DNA of 5,768 nt from Verrucomicrobiota bacterium (GTDB taxonomy: Bacteria; Verrucomicrobiota; Verrucomicrobiia; Chthoniobacterales; UBA10450), in contig QHOF01000136.1 in assembly GCA_003219335.1 (NCBI GenBank), forward strand, positions 1 through 5,768, read 5' to 3'. The notes beneath the pieces are model-generated. The model was given only the letters and a program-made list of their open reading frames with translations, made no database searches and was not told the origin of the DNA. Positions within the stretch are counted from its first letter, which is position 1. Every line of letters starts with the position of its first letter. This document shows positions 5,767 through 5,768 of this stretch, one piece after another. The translations under genes and the position numbers were made by a program.

Positions 5767-5768
5767 TC

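Overview
The window looks like ordinary chromosomal sequence from a moderately GC-rich, Gram-negative bacterium. The best guess is a member of the Verrucomicrobiota (Chthoniobacterales or 'Udaeobacter'-like). This rests on remembered similarity, not a search: the outer-membrane beta-barrel protein at 2031-2750, with its 'PCPEWYADNEFNVSLWGTY' start to the mature chain, and the RNase E/G with a basic N-terminal extension and an enlarged S1 insertion both recall that phylum. Outer-membrane features (signal peptide, barrel ending in Phe) fit a diderm.

Layout, left to right. (1) 1-234 is the Pro/Ala/Arg-rich C-terminal tail of a plus-strand gene cut by the window edge. (2) 307-1881 is an RNase G-sized Rne/Rng ribonuclease with its catalytic Asp pair, Asn and zinc-link CxxC all intact. 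It is probably in one transcript with gene 1. (3) A 149-bp gap holds a perfect 7-bp inverted repeat and a strong ribosome binding site, then the secreted beta-barrel protein at 2031-2750. That gene is closed by a textbook intrinsic terminator (2776-2808), so it is probably its own transcription unit. (4) A short leader with a well-placed Shine-Dalgarno and a five-codon mini-ORF precedes thiH (2920-4053). ThiH is followed by two similar hairpins in tandem, then thiS (4097-4297). (5) A convergent long-form NfeD membrane protease/OB-fold protein occupies 4343-5737 on the minus strand; its true start may lie beyond the right edge.

How the genes relate. ThiH (radical-SAM tyrosine lyase) and ThiS (sulfur carrier with C-terminal Gly-Gly) both feed thiazole formation for thiamine, so they form one functional pair. 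ThiG and ThiF, also needed, are not in the window. The RNase, the barrel protein and NfeD have no obvious functional link to that pair.

No previously undescribed system is evident. No RNA gene, CRISPR array, intact mobile element or TPP riboswitch was seen. The points most worth a second look are the REP-like double hairpin that contains the thiH stop codon, the mini-ORF before thiH, the palindrome before the barrel gene, and the repeat-like sequence into which the 5' end of nfeD runs. No gene-free stretch exceeds 300 bases.
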